From Morella rubra (Eukaryota; Streptophyta; Magnoliopsida; Fagales; Myricaceae), in the NCBI GenBank assembly GCA_003952965.2, contig CM025849.1:16646493-16710492 (forward strand): 64,000 bases of DNA, given 5' to 3'. The notes under the pieces are model-generated. The model was not told the DNA's origin. It searched no databases and worked only from the letters and a program-made list of their open reading frames with translations. The translations under genes were made by a program, and so were the position numbers. Shown here one piece after another: positions 23,215 through 34,719 of this stretch. Each line of letters opens with the position of its first letter. The stretch's first letter is position 1.

Positions 23215-24547
23215 TTAGTTAAGCTTATTTTTGAAGTCCCTTAAAATCATTATAAGCCTCAGTTTTATTAAGTAAGAAATTAATGTGAAACTTAGCCTTA
23301 TACTATTCTCTTTTTTTTTTCCTCTCTCACTCAATGTAAGATTCGGGATATTACAATCTGCTTAAATTCCTTATGTCTTTGTCACAGCTATGGCACAATA
23401 AAGAGTAAATGAAGGCTCATAAGTGGAATACACTTCTTTAGCGTAAATGAATAGAATTTAATCGCCATCTAAAACTCTCGCACAATAAGAAGGCTTGAAG
23501 GTGTAGGCTGTATAGTTCGTAAGCTTACAAAATTTGAGAAGAAAATTTCGAATTGAAATATTTTTAGAAAATTATGAACAGTATATAAAAACATCTCAGA
23601 AAGCTTTCCTATAAAGTCCAAATAAAATTTCAAAAACATTTTCTTTTATTGCCTATTTGACCGGTTGCCACGTACTGGTGGACCGACACACTAGTCATTG
23701 ACCCCACAATGAATTTTTAAATTTTAAAATTAAAATATTTCCTGAACATTGCACTTATGGTTGGACCGAAATCGTCACAGCGATGGCACCGCTTAGTTTT
23801 GGTTTCGGCTAGACTAGTTTCTTAATTCGGATGTACAAATTTTAACTATTGGTGGGACCAGTGTTCGTTCGGTTAAAACTGACAGCAATACAATTTTTAA
23901 CATTTACAGTCGGTGCGATTGGTGTACATCCGGTTAAAATAGAGACCAACACAAATTTTGGTTAACCGATACTTTATCTGGTAAGACCAAAACTTGATCC
24001 TGTTTAGCAAATTTTAATTTTAAAAAATATTTCACCTCCATTTTTCAAATAAACTCTTAATATATTATACTGAAGTCATAAGAGTTTATTCGGAAATGCT
24101 TTTGGCTTTGAAAAATATGGAATAAAATGTTAAAAATAGATTTCATAAAAGTGGATGTGCGAAATAAAGCCAACTTATCTAATGAACTTAAGAGTTAAAA
24201 GGTGTACTCTAAGATTTTGAAGCTATGAACTCTTTGCTCCTTGAAAATCTTCATTTCTCATGCCTTTGACTCTTTGATCATTGTGTCTTTATTTTTGAAG
24301 ATGCTCATATAAAAAAATTTAGTGTATTTATTTTGATCAGGAAAACATAGATTGTGATCTAAATTCAACAAGCATTTACCACGTCTGCACTTTGACTTCA
24401 AAAGAATAGTAAAGGTTACTTTTCGAGTCCCTTGAAATCATGGTGAGTTCCAATTTTACCTAGTAAGAATCAATGTGAGACTGACTTTATACCATTCATT
24501 TCTCATTAATTTTTCTCTCACTCTATATGGGACTCAGGGTATTATAG
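23215..24547 (-). mobile_element. TRIM-like LTR element relic (two direct repeats)
   Basis: Similar blocks near 23215-23355 and 24405-24547 lie in the same orientation about 1.2 kb apart. Read on the minus strand, the first starts TGTAATATCCCGAATC, the typical start of miniature LTR elements in plants, and the second starts with a diverged form. Both run into a conserved AAGGGACT segment. The DNA between is non-coding. This is an old, broken, non-autonomous fossil; two separate solo LTRs are the alternative. Confidence 0.45.
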
Positions 24548-24754
24548 TATAAATAATTATCATCAAAATTTGTTCAATAATATGCTATATTATTGAACCA
24601 AGTTGTGACTATGGCTATTTTTTTTAAAAAAATATATGGCTAATTGTTACCATAACAAGTTGTATCTTTGGAACAAAATTCTAGAAAACTGTGAAATCAC
24701 CATCTACGCTAAAAAAGTCAAGCTATTATAAAGAGGTACTTAGAACCTTAACTT

Positions 24755-25261
24755 TAGGGCTGCACAGACCGAACCGAACCACAAAATTGGACCAGATTTG
24801 TGGTCTTAGTGGTCTAAATCAGGTCCGGTCTAGACCGAATTTGAAAAATCGGTTATATGGTCTAGTCTGATCTAGGCCTTTGAGATCCGGTTTGGACCGG
24901 ATTTATTAATTTAAATAATAAAATTTTTAAATACAAACTTTAAACTTAAAAAAATAAAAATCCTAAGTAAAAATTATGCGTTTTGACGCCCTCCCTATCC
25001 CTTGAGTCTCTTCCGGCCTTCCCCCTTCGAAATTAAGTCCTCCCTTTCCCTTGATTTACAAAAATTAAAAAAAAAAAAAAGTTAGGAAAAAAAAAATAAA
25101 ATTTAGAGAAAAAAAATGAAGCCGGTCTCGACCACTTAAGTGGTCTAGATTGGACCGTTTTGGACCGGACCACTGGTCCTTCATTTCAAGTACAATCGAA
25201 AATCCGATCCGACTGGATTCCAGTCCAAAAATCAGACCGGATTTCCAGTTGTGCAACCCTA
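24755..25261. mobile_element. Non-autonomous hAT-like MITE with target-site duplication
   Basis: Terminal inverted repeats TAGGGCTGCACA (left) and TAGGGTTGCACA (right, reversed) bound 507 bases. The flanks are CTTAACTT (24747-24754) and CTTAACTC (25262-25269), an 8-base target duplication with one mismatch, as hAT elements make. The interior is full of GGACCGG/CCGGTCC-like motifs (ACCGAACCG, GGTCCGGTCT) in both orientations, giving strong secondary structure. There is no coding sequence. Confidence 0.75.
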
Positions 25262-25396
25262 CTTAACTCTAATACCATATGAAATCATCATCTATTCTAA
25301 AAGTTTAAATTGTTAGGAAAAGATGATTTTATTATCTGAAATATATTCTTTAACAAAAACAATGTTAGAAAATGTGCAAACATGTCAAAATTAACC

Positions 25397-25629
25397 CACC
25401 TGGGTTGCCTCAATGGTTAGAGGTTGTGTGGATCAAGCGCATGGTTCCATGTTTGATTTCTCTTGAGGATTATATCAACGACTTACTTGGTAGGCTGGAT
25501 TATGAGTCATATAGTCTTCTTGGGATTTGTTGTGGCATTAAGTCCATCAAGTATGACCAAACTACTCCAAATTCGTTTGAATTTGATGCATAAAGTGTGT
25601 CGTGGTTTTTTCTAGGTACAAAAAAAAAA
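25397..25629 (+). mobile_element. tRNA-derived SINE
   Basis: It begins CACCTGGGTTGCCTCAATGG and has a box A (TGGTTAGAGG, about 25413-25422) and a box B (GGTTCCATGTTTGATTT, 25443-25459), the internal polymerase III promoter of tRNA-related SINEs. It ends in a run of A residues at 25620-25629. The length of about 233 bases suits the class. It does not encode protein; the 73-residue frame across it is incidental. Confidence 0.75.
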
Positions 25630-25639
25630 CGTGATACTT

Positions 25640-28600
25640 AGATAAAGTGAAGAAAATTGAAATAGAAGATTAATACAATCAACAAAATATAACGAGAGAA
25701 AACTAATTGCAAAGAGAATTAATGTTGTTTCATTGTAAACTAATAAGAAAGCTTCAGAGTTTCAAAAGATGGGTATTGTAGATGATATGAGCATTGAAAT
25801 TGTTTAGAGAATGTAATTCCAATTTGAGATAATCAATTGTCTTACATGATATCAAAGTTAAGATCTAAAGTTCAATACTTGACTTACTTATCTTACTCTG
25901 TTTCAATTAAATATTACACTTGTTTAGCCTACCTACTAAACGAAAGTTGGACCCCAAAATAAAAGGAAAGTTTAAAAATATAATTCAAATAATAAAATCT
26001 AACTCTTTTTATATCTTATGCTTTTAGAATGGTTGGTGATTTCAAATAAAGGATACATTATCATTAAAGGATTTGGTAGATATTTGAAAGTGATTAAGGG
26101 TTTAGAGAGACAGAAACAAAGATATGAAGTAGATGTGAAATCTAACCCAATCGGTTCAGTTCTCATATTCTCCCAAGCTATTATTGAACTGTAGGTTGAG
26201 AGAACCAGCTAGACAGATCAGATTTGGTGGTCGGCTTGGTTTGGTCGGTTTACAGCAAATTGAAATCAATAAGAGAGAAAGAGGAAATTTACAGCAAGTG
26301 TGTTGTGTGAGAGAGAGGGAGAAAGGGTGTGGCCACTTGAGCGTGAGCGTGAGAGAGAGAGAGAGAAGAGATGTCGGCAGGGGTGGGGGCGGCTAGGATT
26401 TCACTGAAGGGGTAAAGGGTATTGAATGGTGAAGGCCGAAGGAGGGGGGTTAGGGGAAAAATGTAAAGGGGGGGTGTGAGATGACGCGGGGTGGGGGCCC
26501 TCAGTTCGGCCCCTTGGGCCCCAAAAATTGTGGGTCGAACTAACCCACTCAGTTTTGGAAAAATTTGGGCTGACAGTCAAATTAGGCTGCCCCATAATTG
26601 GTCGGGCCCAATCTATTTCGGCCCAGATTTGTTCAACCCTAGTATGAAGGGAGGCGTTTGGGAGGAGAACTAATCAGACAAGCTACATCAGAAAGTACCG
26701 TCCGCTTAGTCAACGAAATGAAGAGTGAGTGGTTTTCATTAATCAATTACCTACTGATTCATCGGGTTAATATTTGACAGCAACAGATTGGTTTCTTAAT
26801 TGATAGCTTTTCTTCGTAGTGGTATCCGACATGGAAAGAAGTTTAGAGTCTTCAATAAACATTCGAATGAAAGAGAAGATCAAATGGATTAGCCCATCGA
26901 CCACCCAAATGTTAGAGAGTCAAATATTCAATTAAGAGAAAAATTTTAAATAACATATATACGTAATTTTTGACCCGTATTTCTAAATTTTTAGATTTAA
27001 GATTAACGCGAGATTTTTCACCACTTAATTGACGGAAATCAATATGAGTTTTGGATTTCATTAATGGTGGTGGTAGCACAGATATTAAATTCAAAAATTT
27101 AGAAACATAAGTCCGGAATTCAATGTTACGTATTGATATCTTTCTCTAAATTGAAGTACGCTCTTGTGAAAATTTCAATTCTGGCGTGTTACTTTAAGTT
27201 TGGAGCTCTGTTTTAAAGATTGCATATTACATTTTTTCTTCATTAGAAAATATATATATTTTTAAAAAATCTGGTAATTGGAACTTTACGATTAGTAGCT
27301 CTTGTGCTCGAGTAAGTAAGAGGAAATATTAACAGGCCTGTACTTTGAGCCATTGTTGTGTCTTACCTTCGCGTTTGATGTGTATTACATACATATTAAT
27401 TACCTATATAGGTATCACTTCCAAAGAAAGCAATTTGCACATTTTCACGAGCTTTTTGGATCTTTCTTTGAAAAAAAAAATATTAGCAATTTTATTTCTC
27501 TAGGCTGATAAGACTAAACCTTGGCTGGAGTCATTTTTCACATTATAGATCAAAATTTGTCGCTGCAAAAAGCATAGCCAAAGTGATATTTTGGTGACCA
27601 TCTTCTAAATATAATTTGGTTAATGTAGAATCGAATTACTATATAGATCAACCGTGAATACTACCGGTGTGGCCATGATTTTAAATGGATTACATAATGG
27701 AGCGGTTTGAGTAAATTTAACTTGAGATTTATGAAGAGAATATACTATTAAAAATATAACTTAAACAATTAGATTCATATTTTTTTTTATCAATTTAAAC
27801 CTTTGATATAATTAATGATTTGGTATGGTTTTTATTTAATTTAATATGCATGCTCATGGCCTACTTATTAAGGCAGAGTCTGAATGTGGTTAGACATATT
27901 ATAAATATAGCTTAAATTCTATGGTATTCGACTTTTGTAATTTAGTCTTTGAAGTATCTATTTCAATTGAATTCTCCTCGCGGTATATTTTTTTAAGTAA
28001 ATCGATTCTTCCGTCCAATTGTCGTTTAATAGAAGAGTGATTAAGTAGCTTTTAATGCCACCTCAACATCAATCAACACTCGCCACATTTCCTTTAAAAA
28101 ACTCCAAATGCTATGTAATTAAAAAGTGCCACTAGCCGCCCGCTCATACATGCCATGTTGGTTTAAGAAAAGAAAAATTAACTCACTCAAAATATATGCC
28201 ACGTTGGTTTAAAAATAAAAAATAAAATTAACTCACCCAAAATTAAAACCATCTACTATTTCAAAATTTTAACATTGACGACTAGAAAAATACAAATTTA
28301 ATCCACTAAGTTATATTTTTAACTAAAAAGAATAACAATATCAATGAGAGGTGAGGGTAGACATTTAGGAAACAAAATATTATTTCAAATGGAAAGTAGG
28401 GTACTAGAATGTTTAAATTTATGACCATTGCTTCGATACTATGTTCAAAATAATAAAGCTGATAGGAAGTTATTAATTTAATCATTTAAGTTGTATTTCT
28501 AACATATATTGTATACAAATAATTACTTTTAAATTATTTAGAAAAGTGGTAATAATTTTTTTAAGAAAACATCATTTTGGCCTCCAAATTATGGAATCAA

Positions 28601-28780
28601 TATTATTATATATTCAAATTATCAATTTGATCATATTAAGCTCTAAACTATTAAAACTCATCAAGTATACCCTTTAGTAATATCTTACACTTGAAGTGCA
28701 AAAAAATGATCTAAGTGATATAATTTTTTTTTTTTGGGGGTCACCCACAAAAGATCAACTCCACTTTCTTCTATTCTTTT
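25640..28780. other. Intergenic spacer upstream of the RPN9 gene
   Basis: AT-rich, with no supported gene. It contains a GC-rich patch at 26470-26640 with GGGCC/GGCCC motifs that resembles the interior of the hAT-like MITE, and a short tandem duplication at 28146-28250. The RPN9 promoter should lie in the last few hundred bases; no clear TATA box was seen. Confidence 0.5.
28146..28250. repeat. Tandem duplication, about 50-base unit
   Basis: Two adjacent copies of a unit beginning ATGCCATGTTGGTTTAAGAA or ATGCCACGTTGGTTTAAAAA and ending ATTAACTCAC(T/C)CAAAAT. Confidence 0.75.
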
Positions 28781-28865
28781 CTTTGAGCTCAAGAAAAAAA
28801 CAAAGAAAAAGGTTTTAGTTTAAAGCTTCTCCGTATAGGAATAGAAGCCGGCTCCAGAGCTTTCA

Positions 28866-28890
28866 CCCTCTCCCTCTCCCTCTCCCTCTC
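28866..28890 (+). repeat. CTCTCC hexamer repeat in the RPN9 5' leader
   Basis: About four CCCTCT units 20 bases upstream of the RPN9 start codon. Pyrimidine-rich leaders are common in highly expressed plant housekeeping genes. Length variation here could affect expression, but that is conjecture. Confidence 0.8.
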
Positions 28891-28910
28891 TTGCTGTCCA
28901 AGTCACAGAC

Positions 28911-31900
28911 ATGGCTGCGCCGCTGCAATACCTGGAGTCCCTGCGCAACGCGCACCCGGAGCTCGCTGACTGGTACGCCTCGCTCGCAGATCTGTACCAG
29001 AGGAAGCTCTGGCACCAACTCACCGCCAAGCTCGAACAGTTCGTCGCCCTCGCCGTCTTCCAGGTATGCTTTCTTTCGCCTCGAAGTCTTCGGATGCGAA
29101 TGTTTCCACGTGTGTATAGGTTTCTGGAATAGGGTTTCTGAATCTCAAAACGGCTACGCTTTGATTCGTGCGGCGGAATTTGATTTTTTGGATGAGTTAG
29201 GGTTTTGTGCACATGAAGATTGGGTAGGTTTCTGCGTGGGTTTATATGATAAATAGGATGGTGCTTTTCTACTGTTTTAAAACATTGTGGGCAATGTTTG
29301 GTTTTTATAATAATTCTGGAACGGGATAAAGATATATGTATTAAAGGTTGTGTGTTCTATTTTTTATAGGCAACCAGATTGAGCACACAAATGTCGGATT
29401 CTGGGTTAGGTGCTGATATTGTGTTTTTTGTTGACGAAGAAACTTGTAATTTGGTGAGAAATGAATAAAGAAAATACATACCTCTGTTTAGGAAGAGTTT
29501 AGATAGTCAAGTGTAAATATCAACCAAGTTTTAGGAAACAAGCAGTTATAGGCATACTAGTAATGTAAATTGTTAGAATTCAGCTGTTTTATGGGGCTTT
29601 GGAACTGACAATTGTGGGAATAACTAGACTTTTGGTTTAGGGATAATGTTTTAAAAGTTCGTTCCCAGCTTGACTGGGGGAGTCTTTGTGATATAAATGG
29701 AGTGTTTAGAGATCCTATGCCAAAGTTGCTGCGAGTTCAAATGGTTTATGTCTACTGACTGTTAGGCAGATGTGTCTGACAAATCTGATGACTTGCTTGA
29801 GTTAGACCGTCAATTTTGCTATTCGATGGTTCCTTTTGGGAACTACACTGTTCAGCATTGTTCTTTAGGTTTGTTTTACTTACCTGCTTATGTGCTCGAA
29901 TCAGGGTCATGTTGGATCATTTTCTTCCCCCTTCCTCAACAACAACAACACCCACACACAACCAAAAAAAAGTTATTCCATTGGCGAGTTTGAACTTAAC
30001 GCTGACTTATAAAAGCATTATGAACATATAGGCAGACTGTAAAAAGATTAACTGATTGACAAGTTGCCTTTTACCAAGCTGACCTAGCCTGAGTGCTTGA
30101 CATTTGACTGGGCCTCTGGTTTTATCAGGGTCATTAACTTGTCTCTCTAAGGAGAGAGAAAGATCATTTCCACCAGGTTTCTTCTATTTTGTTGCCAGAA
30201 AATCAGTATTGAAATGAACTTGACAATGTTTCATAAGAAAGATATATTTGGCCAAGACTTGACAAAACTTGTTGGTAAGATATGAAGAACGAAGTTTTTT
30301 TAAACTGTTTCCAATATGAGAAAGGTAGAAAACGTTTTTTTTTTTTAAATAAGTGAGAAAGGTAGAAAACTTAAAAGGAAGACTTTATAGTAGTAATTTG
30401 TAATCAGATTAGTGCAAACTGCTAATAGTAATTTAAAGAGGGATACAGTGGTGGTTGTCAATTTTACGATTGTGGCACGATACATATAGTAAGTTATCTC
30501 AAGTTTGAAGTTCCACTGATCTTTCATAGGAACAGTGACATGGGTGTATTGTCTTTAGAGTACTGATATTATGAGTAAGATGGATTAATATTTTGGGGTA
30601 CATTGGTTCTGACATAGATTGACTGCCCTGGACCTCAATCCTGATCCGAAGTCCAGCCTTAATTCTAACAGCTGACGCCAACTGAAGGAACTTTCTTTTT
30701 AATGTCATTCTTATGTGGAAATAAATTCTAAAACTTGTGACATATATGTTGAAGTTTAATGGTTTTCCTTATAGTTTTGAAAGGAAGAAAACTGTAAAGA
30801 GATTCAATGAGCTAATTGACTGTTTTAGCACTTTATAGTTTTGGCGTAAAACTGATGCTCTTGGTCCAAGCAATCAATATAGTTGGACAGTGCAATTATA
30901 GACATTAGGATCCTCTTGTTTCATGGGAGAATGTGTGCATCGCAACTTTGCTTATCTTGTGGTCTTTAGTTTAGTGTTCTTAATCTGAGGACCCTTTTCA
31001 CCCATGTGTGGATAGAAACTCCTGAGGTTTGTCTAAGCATGATAAACTCCAACAAATTCTGCGGTTTTGTATCACAAAACATGAGGACACCAGGGAATGA
31101 AACTAGCCAAGGGACTATCCATCTGTGGCTTATCATCTCGCTTTGCCACTTTAACGTCTCAAAGAAATGTTTATTTGTTGTCCAAGGGCTAGGGGAAGTG
31201 ATAAAATTATAATGTCTGTCAATCTGTTTGCTATGGTTGGATCTGGTAAATTGTGTGTTCGAAGGGTAAGATGTGATTGGTTATTGGGAATAAATGGCAT
31301 GCAGCCAGGGAAGCTTAGTATATTTTGGAATTTAAGAATCATAGGGTAGAGGATACAAGACCCTTGGTTTTTTTTTTTTTTTTAATTATGATTGCAATTT
31401 AAATTTTCTGTAATCATGTATTCTTCCTCTGTAGCCTCTACAAAGGTGTTGAAACAAAAAATCTTCTTGGGCCATGGATGCATGATTAGGAGTTTGGCTG
31501 CTCTATTTGGTCTATTGAGATGATACTATATCGTTAATAGGCTTTGGTGCAACAGGGCTAGCTTGCACGCTATCATGTTTTTGAAGAATAACAACAGAGC
31601 TTTTTATCGTAGATTCTTTGCCATATTTTCTGTTGATGTCCATTCCTATGCAGAATACCTAATTAACTTGCCAAGTCCGTTGCATTGTCTTAACAGTGAT
31701 GTAACATTTGTAATTTCAATTTTCTTCCATTGGCTGGGGGTACTATGTATTTGACGATGATTTGGACAAGATGTCTGTTGATCATTTGGGAATTTTCTAC
31801 TCTTGTCGCACATGATTTACCCCATGTTCTTGACTTGGAGAACATTGAATTAGATTTTTTCAGCTGCATATAACTCCTCCATTTTGCTGCTAAAACGAAA

Positions 31901-34713
31901 TTTCAGGCTGGCGATGCTCTGATACAGCTATATCACAATTTCATCACTGACTTTGAGACTAAAATCAATCTTCTCAAGCTTGCACATTTTGCTGTCATAG
32001 TTTCAAGGCAGTATTCAGAGAAAGAAGCTGCCATTAGTTATCTTGAAGGGGTGATTGAGAAACTTCGAGCCACTAGAGAGCAGCGTATCGAAGAGCCAAT
32101 CCTTTACATCAAGATGCAAATTGCCATATTCAAACTTGAGCATGGGGACCAAAAAGAGTGCAAGAATCTTCTAGATGATGGAAAGAGTACCCTGGACAGC
32201 ATGACCGACATTGATCCATCTGTTTATGCTAACTATTACTGGGTTTCATCTCAGTTCCATAAATTTCGTCAAGAATTTGCTGAATTCTATAAAAGTGCTC
32301 TTCTTTATCTGGCGTATACGTCAGTGGAGTCTCTCTCAGAATCATTTAAGCTGGTATGTGATTTTGGTTGTGCTCTTCGTTAATTGGCTTAGAAGTCAGC
32401 GGTTTGGCTTCAATAGTTGTTGGTTTGCTTTTCTCTGGTCATGGTCTTTTGGGTTGAACCTACATTTCTTACTGGAAGGCATGAAATTTCTGGTTGTGAT
32501 GCTAGATACAAAGGTTTGCTGAGTTTCAATTTTTTTCTAGTTTGTTGTTAGTTAGAAGTCTTAGTATTTGTTGTTATCCTGACTTTGATTGTCCATTAGA
32601 TCTTTTAAGCTGTAAGTTATAGTGCCAGTATGAAAATTAAATATGTATGTTCATTGACCAATTATTCTCCACAGAAGGCAAATAGAGCCCTGGTTTGGGT
32701 GGATGGTTTGATGGTTCTTATTCCCGGTTTGTGCCGAGCAAATTTCAGAACAAATATAGTTAAACCACAGTTACAAACCTCTTTAAGATTTTAATTAGCA
32801 AGGAGAAACTTCAAATTATAAATCATGGTACTTTGGCATTGTTTTGAAGCTAGTAGTGACTCACTTGGTCCGTGTTTTCCGCTTGAGGTCATTATGGAAA
32901 TAAATCATGGCGATGATGCAAACCCGTTCTTCTGACAATATTTTATGTCGGCTAAATCTTCATAGACTGCATTTGAAGGTCTAGTATGTTTTGATTCATT
33001 TCTTTTGTAGTCGTTGCAACATTGCAATTAGTGCACAAGCAAGAGCTTCTAGTGCATGTAGTTTAATCAAATATTGTTTTAAGATCATATATGCTTCACT
33101 TATTCTGACTGCTGGTTGGCACATGAACATTTTGTTTTCTGTTAGTCTATCATGTGATTGTAACCTTTTGTTAATTAATTTGTATCTTAGGATTTGGCAT
33201 TTGATTTGTCTCTTTCTGCACTACTGGGAGATAACATCTACAACTTTGGAGAGTTGCTCGCCCATCCTATTGTAAGTGTATTTTGTCAAAGGTCCTTACT
33301 CATGTTGATTTGTTTTTTTCTATCTTTTCTCTTTAATTTTTTAGTGGATAAAATGGTTTCCTTCACATTTGCAAAGTGGTGATGCTACAACACATTATTA
33401 TCATAAAAAATATTTAGACAACCTTGCTGGACATGTTTCTAGAATAAAAGTTTGTTCCCATCAAATATGTGACTAATGTTTAAACAATCTTGCTGTACGC
33501 GTTTCTAGAAGAACTTGTTCTTACAAAATATGTACTGCATGGAAAGGTGGAAATAATGCTAGAATTGGTATTCCTCTTTGGAACTGTCGTTTCTCTCTTA
33601 CTATGTTCGTAGAGTTTCTATTTAGCTGCCTGCTACATTGGGTGATGACCATCTTTTAACATCTGCAGATCAAGAGTCTTCTGGGGACAAAGGTTGAGTG
33701 GCTCTATTATATTCTTCAGGCATTCAACTCTGGTGATTTAGTTCGTTATCAGGAGCTATGTCGGGTGCATAATGCTGCTTTGAGCGCTCAGCCAGCATTA
33801 GTTGAAAACGAGAAGAAGCTGTTGGAAAAGATAAACATTCTCTGCTTGATGGAAATTATTTTCAGGTTTAGCACTTTCTTCATTTTTGTTCTTTAATTTT
33901 CTTTTCCTTTTCATTTGTGCCAGAGGAGACATTTAGATATGATGTGTATAAATCTTTCTTGGATTGAAATGAGATACGCTTCCTTGCAGCCGGTCAGCCG
34001 ATGATCGAACTATACCTTTGAGTATCATTGCAGAGTGCACCAAACTTTCTATCGAGGATGTGGAACATCTGCTTATGAAGAGCCTTTCTGTAAGCCTGTG
34101 TCCTTCAAATGTTAACGAAGAGTCATTGATCTTTAAATGCTTTGTGGATCTTCATTACCTTTATGAAGTTTCCTGGCATGTGTCCTGCATGATCTATTCC
34201 TTTGTGATTCAAATTTTGTGTTATTTGTTTCTCATCTAGTTTGGTGTGCACTGTTGCCTTATTTCTGGGGATAGGGAAGAACTTATCATGCCAATGGTTT
34301 GCCAATTTACATCAACAAAGATGGAAACTTTGTTCCTTTACTGATTGGTGTGCGATAACTTTGGGTTGACCTCATGCATTCTTGGGGTGATTAATGTTTT
34401 GTCTCTCTTCGAACACATGCTTTCTGGTTAATAGAATTTCCTTTTTTAACCTTTTCCTTGATTGTTAAGGAATTCTATTGGGAACTCACCTATTCTTTAC
34501 TTAAGACACTTGGAAAATTTTCTGCAGGTTCATCTAATCGAGGGTATAATTGATCAAGTTGAGGGAACGGTGCATGTATCCTGGGTGCAGCCGAGAGTTC
34601 TGGGGATTCCACAGATCAAATCCTTGCGTGATCGTCTGGACAATTGGTTGGGTAAAGTGCACACTGCCTTGTTATCCATCGAGGCAGAAACACCCGATCT
34701 TGTTGCATCTTGA
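28911..34713 (+). CDS. RPN9: 26S proteasome non-ATPase regulatory subunit RPN9 (PSMD13)
   Basis: Lid subunit of the 26S proteasome 19S particle; it supports lid assembly and degradation of ubiquitinated proteins in cytosol and nucleus. Six exons with GT-AG borders join in frame: 28911-29063, 31907-32353, 33191-33271, 33669-33865, 33990-34089 and 34528-34713. They encode 387 residues, close to the usual 386 or so. The start reads MAAPLQYLESLRNAHPELAD, the family N-terminus, at the first ATG after the CT-rich leader. Exon 2 holds the helical repeat region (GDALIQLYHNFITDFETKIN, REQRIEEPILYIKMQIA). Exons 3-6 hold the PCI domain, including KINILCLMEIIF, LSIEDVEHLLMKSLS and IEGIIDQVEGTVHVSWVQPR of the winged helix. 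The end is ETPDLVAS. Intron 1 is long (2.8 kb). The gene appears intact and is the best-supported one in the window. Plants often have two RPN9 copies; which one this is cannot be told. Confidence 0.97.
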
Positions 34714-34719
34714 TTTTTG

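Noticed and set aside
25372-25593. 73-residue plus-strand frame
   Set aside because: It coincides with the tRNA-derived SINE, which explains the sequence without coding.
28820-29212. 130-residue minus-strand frame and 121-residue plus-strand frame across RPN9 exon 1
   Set aside because: Both overlap the well-supported first exon in other frames and show no family features.
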